DNA of 39,100 bases from Nitrososphaerales archaeon (GTDB lineage Archaea; Thermoproteota; Nitrososphaeria; Nitrososphaerales; Gagatemarchaeaceae). Location of the stretch: assembly GCA_014874415.1 (NCBI GenBank), contig JACWAI010000079.1, forward strand, positions 1 through 39,100, read 5' to 3'. This document shows positions 28,730 through 35,750 of the stretch, in pieces. The notes under the pieces are model-generated. The model saw only the letters and a list, made by a program, of their open reading frames with translations. It was not told the DNA's origin and ran no database searches. Numbering within the stretch: the stretch's first letter is position 1; each line of letters starts with the position of its first letter. The translations under genes and the position numbers were made by a program.

Positions 28730-30445
28730 ATGGTAGAGACTTCACGACACGACATATTGATTGTCGGCTCTGGAATCGCCGGCCTCAGAGCGGCCATCGA
28801 GGCTGCCAGGATAAGCAACGGGAAGCTCGACATCGCGGTGATAACCAAGGTCCAGGCCATGAGGGCCCACTCCGTGAGCGCCGAGGGGGGGACAGCGGCC
28901 GTCCTGTATCCTGAGCTGGGAGACTCCCTGGAGTCGCACATGTTCGACACCGTGAAGGGGTCAGACTATCTGGCCGACCAAGACGCCGTCGAGCGGTTTG
29001 TGAAGGAGATGCCCGGGGAGATATACCAGCTCGAGCATTGGGGGCTCCCCTGGAGCAGGAGGGAGGACGGCAGGATAGCACAGAGGAACTTCGGGGGATA
29101 CACCTACCCCCGGGCGACCTACGCGGAGGACAAGGTAGGCTTCTTCGAGATGCAGACCCTCTACGACACCGCGACGAAATACGGCAACATCAGCTTCTAC
29201 CAGGAATGGTTCGTGACTTCGATCCTTGCGGATGGCGGAGAGTTCAAGGGGGTGACGGCCATCGAGAGGAAGTCGGGGAACTTCTCCCAGATACTGGCGA
29301 AGGCAGGGATCATCGCGACCGGGGGTTCGGGACGCCTGTACAGTTTCGCCACCTATGCCTACAGCTCCACCCCCGACGGCATGGCGGCGGCCTACAGGGC
29401 GGGAATACCGCTGAAAGACATGGAGTTCATCCAGTTTCATCCCTCCGGGCTCATCCCGTCAGGGATCCTCATCACGGAGGCGGTCAGGGGGGAGGGAGGG
29501 GTGCTCGTCAACAAGGATGGCGAGCGGTTCATGAAGAAATACGCGCCCAACAAGCTTGACCTCGCTTCAAGGGACGTCGTCTCCCGGGCGATGATGACCG
29601 AGATCGAAGAGGGGAGGGGGATGAAAGACGATGCCTCCGGGCTGGACTACCTGAACCTGGACCTATCGCCGATAGGGGGCCAGAAGATCAAGGAGAGGCT
29701 TTCCCAGATAAGAGAGATAGCGATCAAGTTCAGGGGGATCGACCCGGTTGAGGCGCCGCTCCCTGTCCGCCCCGTCTGCCACTACGTGATGGGAGGGATA
29801 GACACCGACATCGACGGGGCGACGAAGCTCAAGGGGCTCTGGGCCGCGGGGGAGGCCGCCTGCGTGAGCATAAACGGCGCCAACAGGCTCGGGGCGAACT
29901 CGACAGCCGAGTGCCTGGTGTGGGGGAAGATAACGGGGGGAGAGGCGGCGAAGTACGCCGCGGCACGGCCACAGGCTTCCGTCCCCGGCGAGTTGTCTGC
30001 TCTGGAGGAGAAGAGGATATTCGACGGCATATTCCATGGAAAGGGCGGGACCAACCCCTACGAGGTCAGGGATGCATTGCAGAAGGAGATGGCGAAGGAC
30101 GCCTTCGTCTTTAGGACGGGGGATGGGCTCTCTCAGGCGCTGAGGACGATCAGAGAGCTGAAGCAGAAGGACTTCCTGCACTGCGAGGACAAGAGCCGGG
30201 TCTACAACACGAACCTGAGCGACGTGCTTGAGGTAGAGGGGATGCTCGCGGTAGCCGAGGTCGTGGTGGCCGGCGCCCTGGCCAGGACGGAATCCAGGGG
30301 TGCACACTTCAGAAGGGACTACCCCGGCAGAGACGACAAGAACTGGCTGAAGCACACCCTGGCGTATGCAGGCCCTGACGGCCCCCGGCTAGATTACTCG
30401 ACTGTCGCGATAACGAAGTACCAGCCGGCGGAGAGGCACTACTGA
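28730..30445 (+). CDS. sdhA: Succinate dehydrogenase/fumarate reductase flavoprotein subunit
   Basis: Oxidises succinate to fumarate, passing electrons to SdhB. The dinucleotide-binding motif is ILIVGSGIAGLRAAIEAAR at the N-terminus. MRAHSVSAEGGTAAV holds the His that covalently binds FAD, IQFHPSGL and LASRDVVSRAM contain substrate-site His and Arg, and PVCHYVMGGI plus GANRLGANSTAECLVWG complete the family pattern. The length is 571 residues. It is the first gene of sdhACDB. Direction (succinate oxidation versus fumarate reduction) cannot be told from sequence. Confidence 0.96.
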   Translation: MVETSRHDILIVGSGIAGLRAAIEAARISNGKLDIAVITKVQAMRAHSVSAEGGTAAVLYPELGDSLESHMFDTVKGSDYLADQDAVERFVKEMPGEIYQLEHWGLPWSRREDGRIAQRNFGGYTYPRATYAEDKVGFFEMQTLYDTATKYGNISFYQEWFVTSILADGGEFKGVTAIERKSGNFSQILAKAGIIATGGSGRLYSFATYAYSSTPDGMAAAYRAGIPLKDMEFIQFHPSGLIPSGILITEAVRGEGGVLVNKDGERFMKKYAPNKLDLASRDVVSRAMMTEIEEGRGMKDDASGLDYLNLDLSPIGGQKIKERLSQIREIAIKFRGIDPVEAPLPVRPVCHYVMGGIDTDIDGATKLKGLWAAGEAACVSINGANRLGANSTAECLVWGKITGGEAAKYAAARPQASVPGELSALEEKRIFDGIFHGKGGTNPYEVRDALQKEMAKDAFVFRTGDGLSQALRTIRELKQKDFLHCEDKSRVYNTNLSDVLEVEGMLAVAEVVVAGALARTESRGAHFRRDYPGRDDKNWLKHTLAYAGPDGPRLDYSTVAITKYQPAERHY

Positions 30446-30480
30446 CAATCTGTATATCATGAGAGGAGTGTACACACAGC

Positions 30481-30954
30481 ATGAGCTTGGTCGGGGAAGA
30501 AAGGGCGAAAAACAAACGGGGCATCTGGGGATGGCTCAACCCCTACCACTACAACCTCGAGAGGTGGGCCTACACGTTCCAGAGGGTGACCGGGGTCGCC
30601 GTCCTCCTCTACCTGCTGGGGCACCTCGGGGACACGAGCTTCTTCGTCGGCGGACCCACGGGGACAGGGCCTAGCTCGTCGAGCTGGTCCTTCATAGGCA
30701 GCATCTTCGAGAACTCCTTCGGCCACCTTATCCTGGTCCTCGTCGTGCTTGTGCTAACATTCCACGGAGTCAACGGCATCAGGCTCATCCTGTCGGAGTT
30801 CGGGCTGATAATGAAGAAGCCGTCGGGGATCGAGTACCCCTACAGACCAAAGTCCCTCGGATCCGTCCAGAAGTCCCTGGTCTGGGTGGCGATAGCGGCG
30901 GCCGTCGTCGCAGCTCTCTGGACATACCTGGTCCTGTTCGAGGGGATGGGATGA
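30481..30954 (+). CDS. sdhC: Succinate dehydrogenase membrane anchor subunit, cytochrome b type
   Basis: The 157-residue protein has three membrane segments (about residues 39-56, 78-103 and 127-152) and the SdhC-like signature NPYHYNLERWAYTFQRVTG. His in LYLLGHLGD and LTFHGVNGIRLIL are candidate haem b ligands. It anchors the SdhAB head and passes electrons to quinone. ATG at 30481; the stop overlaps the sdhD start (ATGA). Confidence 0.88.
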   Translation: MSLVGEERAKNKRGIWGWLNPYHYNLERWAYTFQRVTGVAVLLYLLGHLGDTSFFVGGPTGTGPSSSSWSFIGSIFENSFGHLILVLVVLVLTFHGVNGIRLILSEFGLIMKKPSGIEYPYRPKSLGSVQKSLVWVAIAAAVVAALWTYLVLFEGMG

Positions 30955-31304
30955 AGGAGTCAAGGCTGATGCTGATACAGTACGCCACTGCCGTGCTAGC
31001 GTTGGCCCTGGTCGCAGCGCACCTGATAATGCAGGGGGTGATCCTCCCCTACGACACTGCCATCTCCTTCAACAACATCCTTTCGATTTACCAGAACTGG
31101 ATCTACGCCGGGTTCCTCGAGGCCCTGCTCGTGGTAGTCCTCGTCCACGGGTTCAACGGCTTGAGGATCATACTCCACGAGTGGAGGCAGACGGCCCCCT
31201 GGAGCAGGTGGGTGGACTTGGGGACGGTCGCCGCCGTCGCGGTGGCCGTCGGCTACGGGACGAGGACTGTGATCCTGGCCGTATTCGGGGGGGTGTCCGG
31301 TTGA
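30951..31304 (+). CDS. sdhD: Succinate dehydrogenase membrane anchor subunit
   Basis: Second anchor, 117 residues, three membrane helices (about residues 8-31, 48-72 and 88-113). His in LVAAHLIMQGV and in VLVHGFNGLRIILHEW line up with the haem/quinone region of SdhD. The motif HGFNGLRIIL parallels HGVNGIRLIL in SdhC, suggesting the two anchors are related by duplication. Its TGA overlaps the TTG start of sdhB. Confidence 0.87.
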   Translation: MKESRLMLIQYATAVLALALVAAHLIMQGVILPYDTAISFNNILSIYQNWIYAGFLEALLVVVLVHGFNGLRIILHEWRQTAPWSRWVDLGTVAAVAVAVGYGTRTVILAVFGGVSG

Positions 31305-32074
31305 GCGAGTTCAAGCTGGCCGTTCAGAGGTTCGACCCCCTGACAGACGCCAAGCCGAGGCTGGCAGAATACACTGTGCCCATGAGGGAGGGGATGACAG
31401 TCCTGGACGCCCTGCTTTACGCACGCGACTACCTCGACCATTCTATCGCTTTGCGCTTCTCCTGCAGGCAGGCCTCGTGCGGGTCGTGCGGGATGAAGAT
31501 CAATGGGAGGCCCAGGCTCGCGTGCTACACCCAGGTCGAAGAACTGGGGGGCGAGAAGGTGGTCGCCCAGCCACTTGACAACTTCGCCATAGTGAAAGAC
31601 CTGGTGACTGACCTGGAGTCGTTTTTCACGAAGCATAAGCAGCTCATGCCATATGTGCTCCGGTCAGACGCCCAGGAGCTGGACCACCCGACCGCGGAAT
31701 ACCTCATGAAGCCTGAGGAGCTCAAGAAGGTCCTCCAGTTCACCTACTGCATAAAATGCGGCCTCTGCACTTCCGCCTGCCCCACTGTGGCCATGGACGT
31801 GAAGTTCCCCGGCCCCCAGGCCATGGCGCAGGCATACCGGTACCTGATGGACGAAAGGGACGAGGGAGGGGAGAAGAGGCTCGAGGCGCTTGACACGGCC
31901 CACGGGGTCTGGAGGTGCCACTTCGCCGGTTCCTGCTCCTTCGTCTGCCCGAAGGGGGTCGACCCGGCCCTGGGGATACAGCTGCTGAGGAGGCACGTGC
32001 TCTCAGGCAAGGCGCCCAGGAAGCAGGGGGAGGGGGCCAAGGTCTGGAGCGCGCCCGCAGGTTCCACGAAATAG
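31301..32074 (+). CDS. sdhB: Succinate dehydrogenase iron-sulfur subunit
   Basis: Electron-transfer subunit with three clusters. The plant-type [2Fe-2S] site is CRQASCGSCG with a later Cys in RLACYTQ. The bacterial ferredoxin-like domain has CIKCGLCTSACP for [4Fe-4S] and CHFAGSCSFVCPKGVDP for [3Fe-4S] with a shared ligand. The start is TTG at 31301, which gives MSEFKLAVQRFDP and overlaps the sdhD stop; the upstream in-frame extension is only a shadow of sdhD. The length is 257 residues. The SUF system downstream could supply its clusters. Confidence 0.95.
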   Translation: MSEFKLAVQRFDPLTDAKPRLAEYTVPMREGMTVLDALLYARDYLDHSIALRFSCRQASCGSCGMKINGRPRLACYTQVEELGGEKVVAQPLDNFAIVKDLVTDLESFFTKHKQLMPYVLRSDAQELDHPTAEYLMKPEELKKVLQFTYCIKCGLCTSACPTVAMDVKFPGPQAMAQAYRYLMDERDEGGEKRLEALDTAHGVWRCHFAGSCSFVCPKGVDPALGIQLLRRHVLSGKAPRKQGEGAKVWSAPAGSTK

Positions 32075-32092
32075 AGGATTTCGCGGATAATG

Positions 32093-32098
32093 TTAAAT
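32093..32098 (+). promoter_or_regulatory. TATA-like box of the small membrane protein gene
   Basis: TTAAAT centred about 34 bases before ATG 32130 suggests transcription separate from sdh, with a short leader. Confidence 0.4.
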
Positions 32099-32129
32099 TC
32101 CGCTCGGAGGATTATTACCCAGACGCGAC

Positions 32130-32327
32130 ATGTTGGACAAATGGGGTAGTCCGCTGCGCTGGCTCAACAGCCACTTCCCCCGTAACCAGGCCCAACTTGA
32201 GACGGGCCTGAAGGGAGTCCTGAAACTGGCCTTCTGGGCTGCACTGCTTGCCCCCGTGGTCATCGTCCCCCTCTACTATCTCCTGGTCGCCTTCGGGCTG
32301 CTCCCGCCCATACATCTGCCGGGCTAG
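32130..32327 (+). CDS. Small membrane protein, unknown function
   Basis: I do not recognise this 65-residue protein. It has an amphipathic charged N-terminus with Trp residues (DKWGSPLRWLNSHFPRN), then a strongly hydrophobic stretch from about residue 31 to 57 (LAFWAALLAPVVIVPLYYLL, then LVAFGLLPP), enough for one long or two short membrane helices. It follows sdhB by 55 bases on the same strand, has its own TATA-like element, and overlaps the convergent end of sufU by four bases. A role in the respiratory chain is possible only by proximity. Confidence 0.65.
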   Translation: MLDKWGSPLRWLNSHFPRNQAQLETGLKGVLKLAFWAALLAPVVIVPLYYLLVAFGLLPPIHLPG

Positions 32328-32746
32328 ACCATCGGGTCGGAGCCGTCCTGATCTTCGTAGTGAGCACCGAGGTAGCCGTAGACCCCTGTCTTGAGGACTT
32401 TCATCCCCAGCAGGGCGCACTTCACCCTTGAGGGGCCCAGGTCAGGGTTGCCGAGAAGCTTGAAGACGTCCTCCTTAGAGACCTCCTTGACCCATTCGAG
32501 GGGTTTCCCCTTCGCCAGCTCGGTCAGCATCGAAGCAGACGCCTGGCTGATGGCGCACCCCTTGCCGACGAACTTGATCTCCTCTATCTTCTTACCGTCT
32601 CCGACCCTGATCTGCATCTCGATCTCGTCCCCGCAGAGGGGGTTTGTGTCCCGCGAGTCGATGTCGAACTTGTCGAGCTTTCCGAAGTTGCGCGGGTTCC
32701 TGTAGTAGTCCAGTATCAGCTCCCTGTAGATGTCTGCGCTGCTCAT
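32324..32746 (-). CDS. sufU: Iron-sulfur cluster scaffold/sulfur acceptor, SufU-IscU family
   Basis: Accepts sulfur from SufS or holds nascent clusters. The 140-residue protein has YRELILDYYRNPRNFGKL, the conserved cysteine sites NPLCGDEIEM, GKGCAISQASASML and VKCALLGMKVLK. The Asp after the first Cys is conserved, and the segment between the second and third Cys is SufU-like in length. The ATG overlaps the sufS stop (ATGA), so the two are probably translated together. Confidence 0.92.
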   Translation of the reverse strand: MSSADIYRELILDYYRNPRNFGKLDKFDIDSRDTNPLCGDEIEMQIRVGDGKKIEEIKFVGKGCAISQASASMLTELAKGKPLEWVKEVSKEDVFKLLGNPDLGPSRVKCALLGMKVLKTGVYGYLGAHYEDQDGSDPMV

Positions 32747-33981
32747 ATCTTGAAGATGGCACCCGCCTTCAAGAGTCCGGCCTTAAGGGCGTCGACGTCG
32801 TCGTAAGAGTTGTAGACGTGGAAGCTTGCCCTGCTCGTCGACTCCACGTCCAGCCAGCGCATCAGGGGCTGGGCGCAGTGATGCCCCGAGCGGATCGCTA
32901 TACCCTCCTCGTCGAGTATCGTCGCTAGGTCGTGAGGGTGCACGTCGGCGAGGTTGAACGAGATCACACCCCCCTTCTTCTCTGGGTCTTCCGGGCCGTA
33001 GGCGCGGAACCCCTTTACCTCCCGCAATGACTGCAGCGCGTAGGCGATGAGGCGGACCTCGTGCTCCCTCACTTTGTCCATGCCTATGGCCGTGAGGTAG
33101 TCAACGGCCGCTCCCAGTCCGATGGCGTCTGCGATGTTGACCGTCCCGGCTTCGAACTTGTGGGGGACGTCGTTCCAGGTGGAGTGGTCGAGGAACACCT
33201 CCTTGATCATCTCCCCTCCGCCATGGAAGGGCTCCATCTCTTCCAGGAGGTCACTTCTTCCTACCAGCGCCCCGATCCCGGTGGGGCCCAGCATCTTGTG
33301 CCCACTGAACCCGAAGAAATCGCACCCGATCGCGCCAATGTCAACCGGCATGTGCGGCACAGATTGAGCCCCGTCCACTACAGTAATCGCCCCAGCTTTC
33401 CGCGCCTTGGCGCAGATTGTCGCAACGTCGTTGATGGTGCCGAGGACGTTGGAGCAGTGGGTGACCGCGACGAGCTTCGGCGCCTCCCTTAGGAGGGATT
33501 CGAAGCTCCCCATGTCGAGCGTGCCGTCTGGCTGTAGGCCCACGAATTTCAGCGTCGCGCCCTTGCCCTTCGCCAGGAGCTGCCAGGGGACGATGTTGCT
33601 GTGGTGCTCCATCAGCGTGGTCACCAGGGTATCCCCCTTCTTCACGTTCTTCTCCCCCCAGGCGAACCTCACCAGGTTTGTCGCTTCGGTGGTCCCCCGG
33701 ACGAACGCCAGGTCCTTGGCACGGGCTCCCACGAACTTCGCCGCCTTCCCCCTCGCCGCCTCGTAGGCGGCCGTCGCCTCTTCCCCAAGTGTGTGCACGG
33801 ACCTGTGGACGTTTGAGTTGTATCTCGAGTAGTAGTCGACCAGGGCGTCGATCACGGCCTTCGGCTTCTGGGTTGTCGCCGCGTTGTCCAGGTAGACTAG
33901 CCGTTTGCCGTGGACCTGGCGCTTCAGAATCGGGAAATCCTCCCTGATCTTCTCGACGTTGATGACCTCGGTCTTCAACAA
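32743..33981 (-). CDS. sufS: Cysteine desulfurase SufS
   Basis: PLP enzyme releasing sulfur from cysteine as persulfide. The 412-residue protein has YLDNAATTQKPKAVIDAL, RGTTEATNLVRFAWG, MEHHSNIVPWQ, the PLP lysine K229 in FGFSGHKMLGPTGIG, and the catalytic cysteine C369 in RSGHHCAQPLMRWL, the group II (SufS-type) signature. The start is TTG at 33981, preceded by AGGA. It lies between the Rieske ferredoxin and sufU. Confidence 0.96.
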   Translation of the reverse strand: MLKTEVINVEKIREDFPILKRQVHGKRLVYLDNAATTQKPKAVIDALVDYYSRYNSNVHRSVHTLGEEATAAYEAARGKAAKFVGARAKDLAFVRGTTEATNLVRFAWGEKNVKKGDTLVTTLMEHHSNIVPWQLLAKGKGATLKFVGLQPDGTLDMGSFESLLREAPKLVAVTHCSNVLGTINDVATICAKARKAGAITVVDGAQSVPHMPVDIGAIGCDFFGFSGHKMLGPTGIGALVGRSDLLEEMEPFHGGGEMIKEVFLDHSTWNDVPHKFEAGTVNIADAIGLGAAVDYLTAIGMDKVREHEVRLIAYALQSLREVKGFRAYGPEDPEKKGGVISFNLADVHPHDLATILDEEGIAIRSGHHCAQPLMRWLDVESTSRASFHVYNSYDDVDALKAGLLKAGAIFKI

Positions 33982-33997
33982 TTCCTATGAGAACCTC

Positions 33998-34306
33998 CTA
34001 CACTTCGACGAAAATCGTGTCGCCCTCTATTTTAACATTGAAACGCGTGAGAGGGACCTCGGCCGGGGGATTCATGACCTGGCCCGTCTTCAGGTCGAAC
34101 TGCGAAAGATGGAGCGGGCAGACGACCCTGTCCTCGATGAGGAAACCCGAGCCCAGGTCGGTCTCCTCGTGGGTGCAGGTGCCGCTCACGGCTGACACCT
34201 CCCCGCCTATCTTTGCCAATAGGACGTGGGTGCCCATCACTTCTACCGAGGCCATCGAGCCCTCCGCGAGGCCTGCGACCTTCATGGCCGGGACGAATTC
34301 CCCCAA
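33998..34306 (-). CDS. Rieske-type [2Fe-2S] ferredoxin of the suf operon
   Basis: The 102-residue soluble protein has both halves of the Rieske cluster site: GTCTHEETDLGSGF (Cys-x-His) and VVCPLHLSQFDLKTGQ (Cys-x2-His), within an all-beta fold like NirD or dioxygenase ferredoxins. The start is TTG at 34306. It sits between sufD and sufS. Similar small Rieske genes occur in actinobacterial suf operons, and an electron-transfer role in cluster assembly or repair is plausible, but its partner is unknown. Confidence 0.9.
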   Translation of the reverse strand: MGEFVPAMKVAGLAEGSMASVEVMGTHVLLAKIGGEVSAVSGTCTHEETDLGSGFLIEDRVVCPLHLSQFDLKTGQVMNPPAEVPLTRFNVKIEGDTIFVEV

Positions 34307-34312
34307 TTCCGA

Positions 34313-35725
34313 TCAGCGATACTTGTAGTGGCGCTCGAATATGTCTTCAGATTCTTTCACTTCAGGGGTGAGCTCCCCTGTGGCTGCGAGCAGCGCCTCC
34401 CTGTCCACGAGCCTCCTCTTCTCCCCCTGCCACTTGCCTTCTATCATGAACCTGGCCCCCTCCCTGGTCTGCTCGATGGGCACCCTGGAAAGGACAGGCT
34501 CAAAGAAGCCGAGGACCACCATCTTCCTTGCCTCGTCGTAGGCGAGCCCCCTTGCCTCCAGGTAGAAGAGCTGCTCCTCGTCTATCTGGGCAACGGACGC
34601 GGAGTGGGTCGCCTTCACCTCGTTGTTCTCTATCTCCAGGCTCGGGACCCCGTCCGACTTCGCCGTCCGCTCGAGCAGCATGGCGTGGTGGGCGAGGTAG
34701 GACCTAGAGTTCTTGGCCGCGTTCACTATCTTGATCATCCCCTTGAAGATGGACTGGGACTCCCCCTTGAGGACCCCCCTCGCCTGGGTAAAGCCGGTGG
34801 AGTCGGGGGAGCGGTGGATCAGGTTTGTCTCGAAGTCATATCGCTGCTTGGCGTCTGTGAAGAAGATTTCGAATCCTTCAGCCAGGGAGCCCCTTCCGTC
34901 GAGGTAGAAGTTCATCCTTGATCTGGAGACAGCGCCCCCGAGGGAGAGGGAGCTGACCGTGACCTTCGAGTCGTTGGCTGTCTGGGCTGCCCTGTTCGAG
35001 ACGTGGGTCGCGCTTGCGTCAAAAAGCTGAATCGACGAGAAATCGACGTGGGAGCCGGGCCTGGCTAGGATCTCTGTCGTGGAAGCGACGAGAGAGGGGG
35101 CCGGGGTGCCCTTCGAGTAGAGTTCTTCCAGGAAGATGAGCTTCGACTGCTCCTCTGCGATCACGAAATTCTGCTCCACGACGGAGGTGTTCGGGCTGTC
35201 GAGAAGGAGCATCCTGCGGAGAGGCCTGTCGAGCGTGACACCCTTCGGGACGCGAATGAAAGTCCCTGCGTTGAAGAAAGCGTTCACGAAGGCTGCGTAC
35301 TTGTCGCTCCCCGACTTCACCAGCCTCTGCTCCACCAGCTTCCTGACCTTTGCCTCTTCGTTCCTGAGCGCCTCGTGGAAGGACATCAGGTTCACTCCTT
35401 GGGATGATAGGTCATCCTTCAGCTCGGCGTGGACCTGGGTCTCGTTCCCCTGGAGGATGATGTCGCTCTCCTTTCCTGTAAGGAAGTCACTGAAGAAGGC
35501 GCGGAAATCGATCTTCGCGTGCCCGGGGGTCAGCTTGAACTGGTCTAGAGGGAAGTTGAAGGTGCTCACGTACTTTGTGTACAGTGGGTTCTTCTCAGGC
35601 GGGAGGGCCGCGAACTCCTTGTAGGCGCCGAGCCTCGAGTCGGTGAGCCAGTCTGGCTCTTCCAGTGAAGCTGAAAGGGACCTGACCAGGTCCTCGTCAA
35701 ACGAGGATACCGCTGTCTGGGACAA
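34313..35725 (-). CDS. sufD: Fe-S cluster assembly protein SufD
   Basis: SufD forms the SufBC2D scaffold with SufB and SufC. The 470-residue product has FINAG-like VNAFFNAGTFIRVPKGVTLD, LLDSPNTSVVEQNFVIAEEQ, and the right-handed beta-helix core ending with KATHSASVAQIDEEQLFYLE and GLAYDEARKMVVLGFFEPVL. The start is TTG at 35725. It follows sufB by 25 bases. SufB and SufD are paralogues; this one lacks the SufB-specific cysteine-rich start of the core and the intein. Confidence 0.93.
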   Translation of the reverse strand: MSQTAVSSFDEDLVRSLSASLEEPDWLTDSRLGAYKEFAALPPEKNPLYTKYVSTFNFPLDQFKLTPGHAKIDFRAFFSDFLTGKESDIILQGNETQVHAELKDDLSSQGVNLMSFHEALRNEEAKVRKLVEQRLVKSGSDKYAAFVNAFFNAGTFIRVPKGVTLDRPLRRMLLLDSPNTSVVEQNFVIAEEQSKLIFLEELYSKGTPAPSLVASTTEILARPGSHVDFSSIQLFDASATHVSNRAAQTANDSKVTVSSLSLGGAVSRSRMNFYLDGRGSLAEGFEIFFTDAKQRYDFETNLIHRSPDSTGFTQARGVLKGESQSIFKGMIKIVNAAKNSRSYLAHHAMLLERTAKSDGVPSLEIENNEVKATHSASVAQIDEEQLFYLEARGLAYDEARKMVVLGFFEPVLSRVPIEQTREGARFMIEGKWQGEKRRLVDREALLAATGELTPEVKESEDIFERHYKYR

Positions 35726-35750
35726 TCTCCACTCACGCCTGGCCGTGGCT

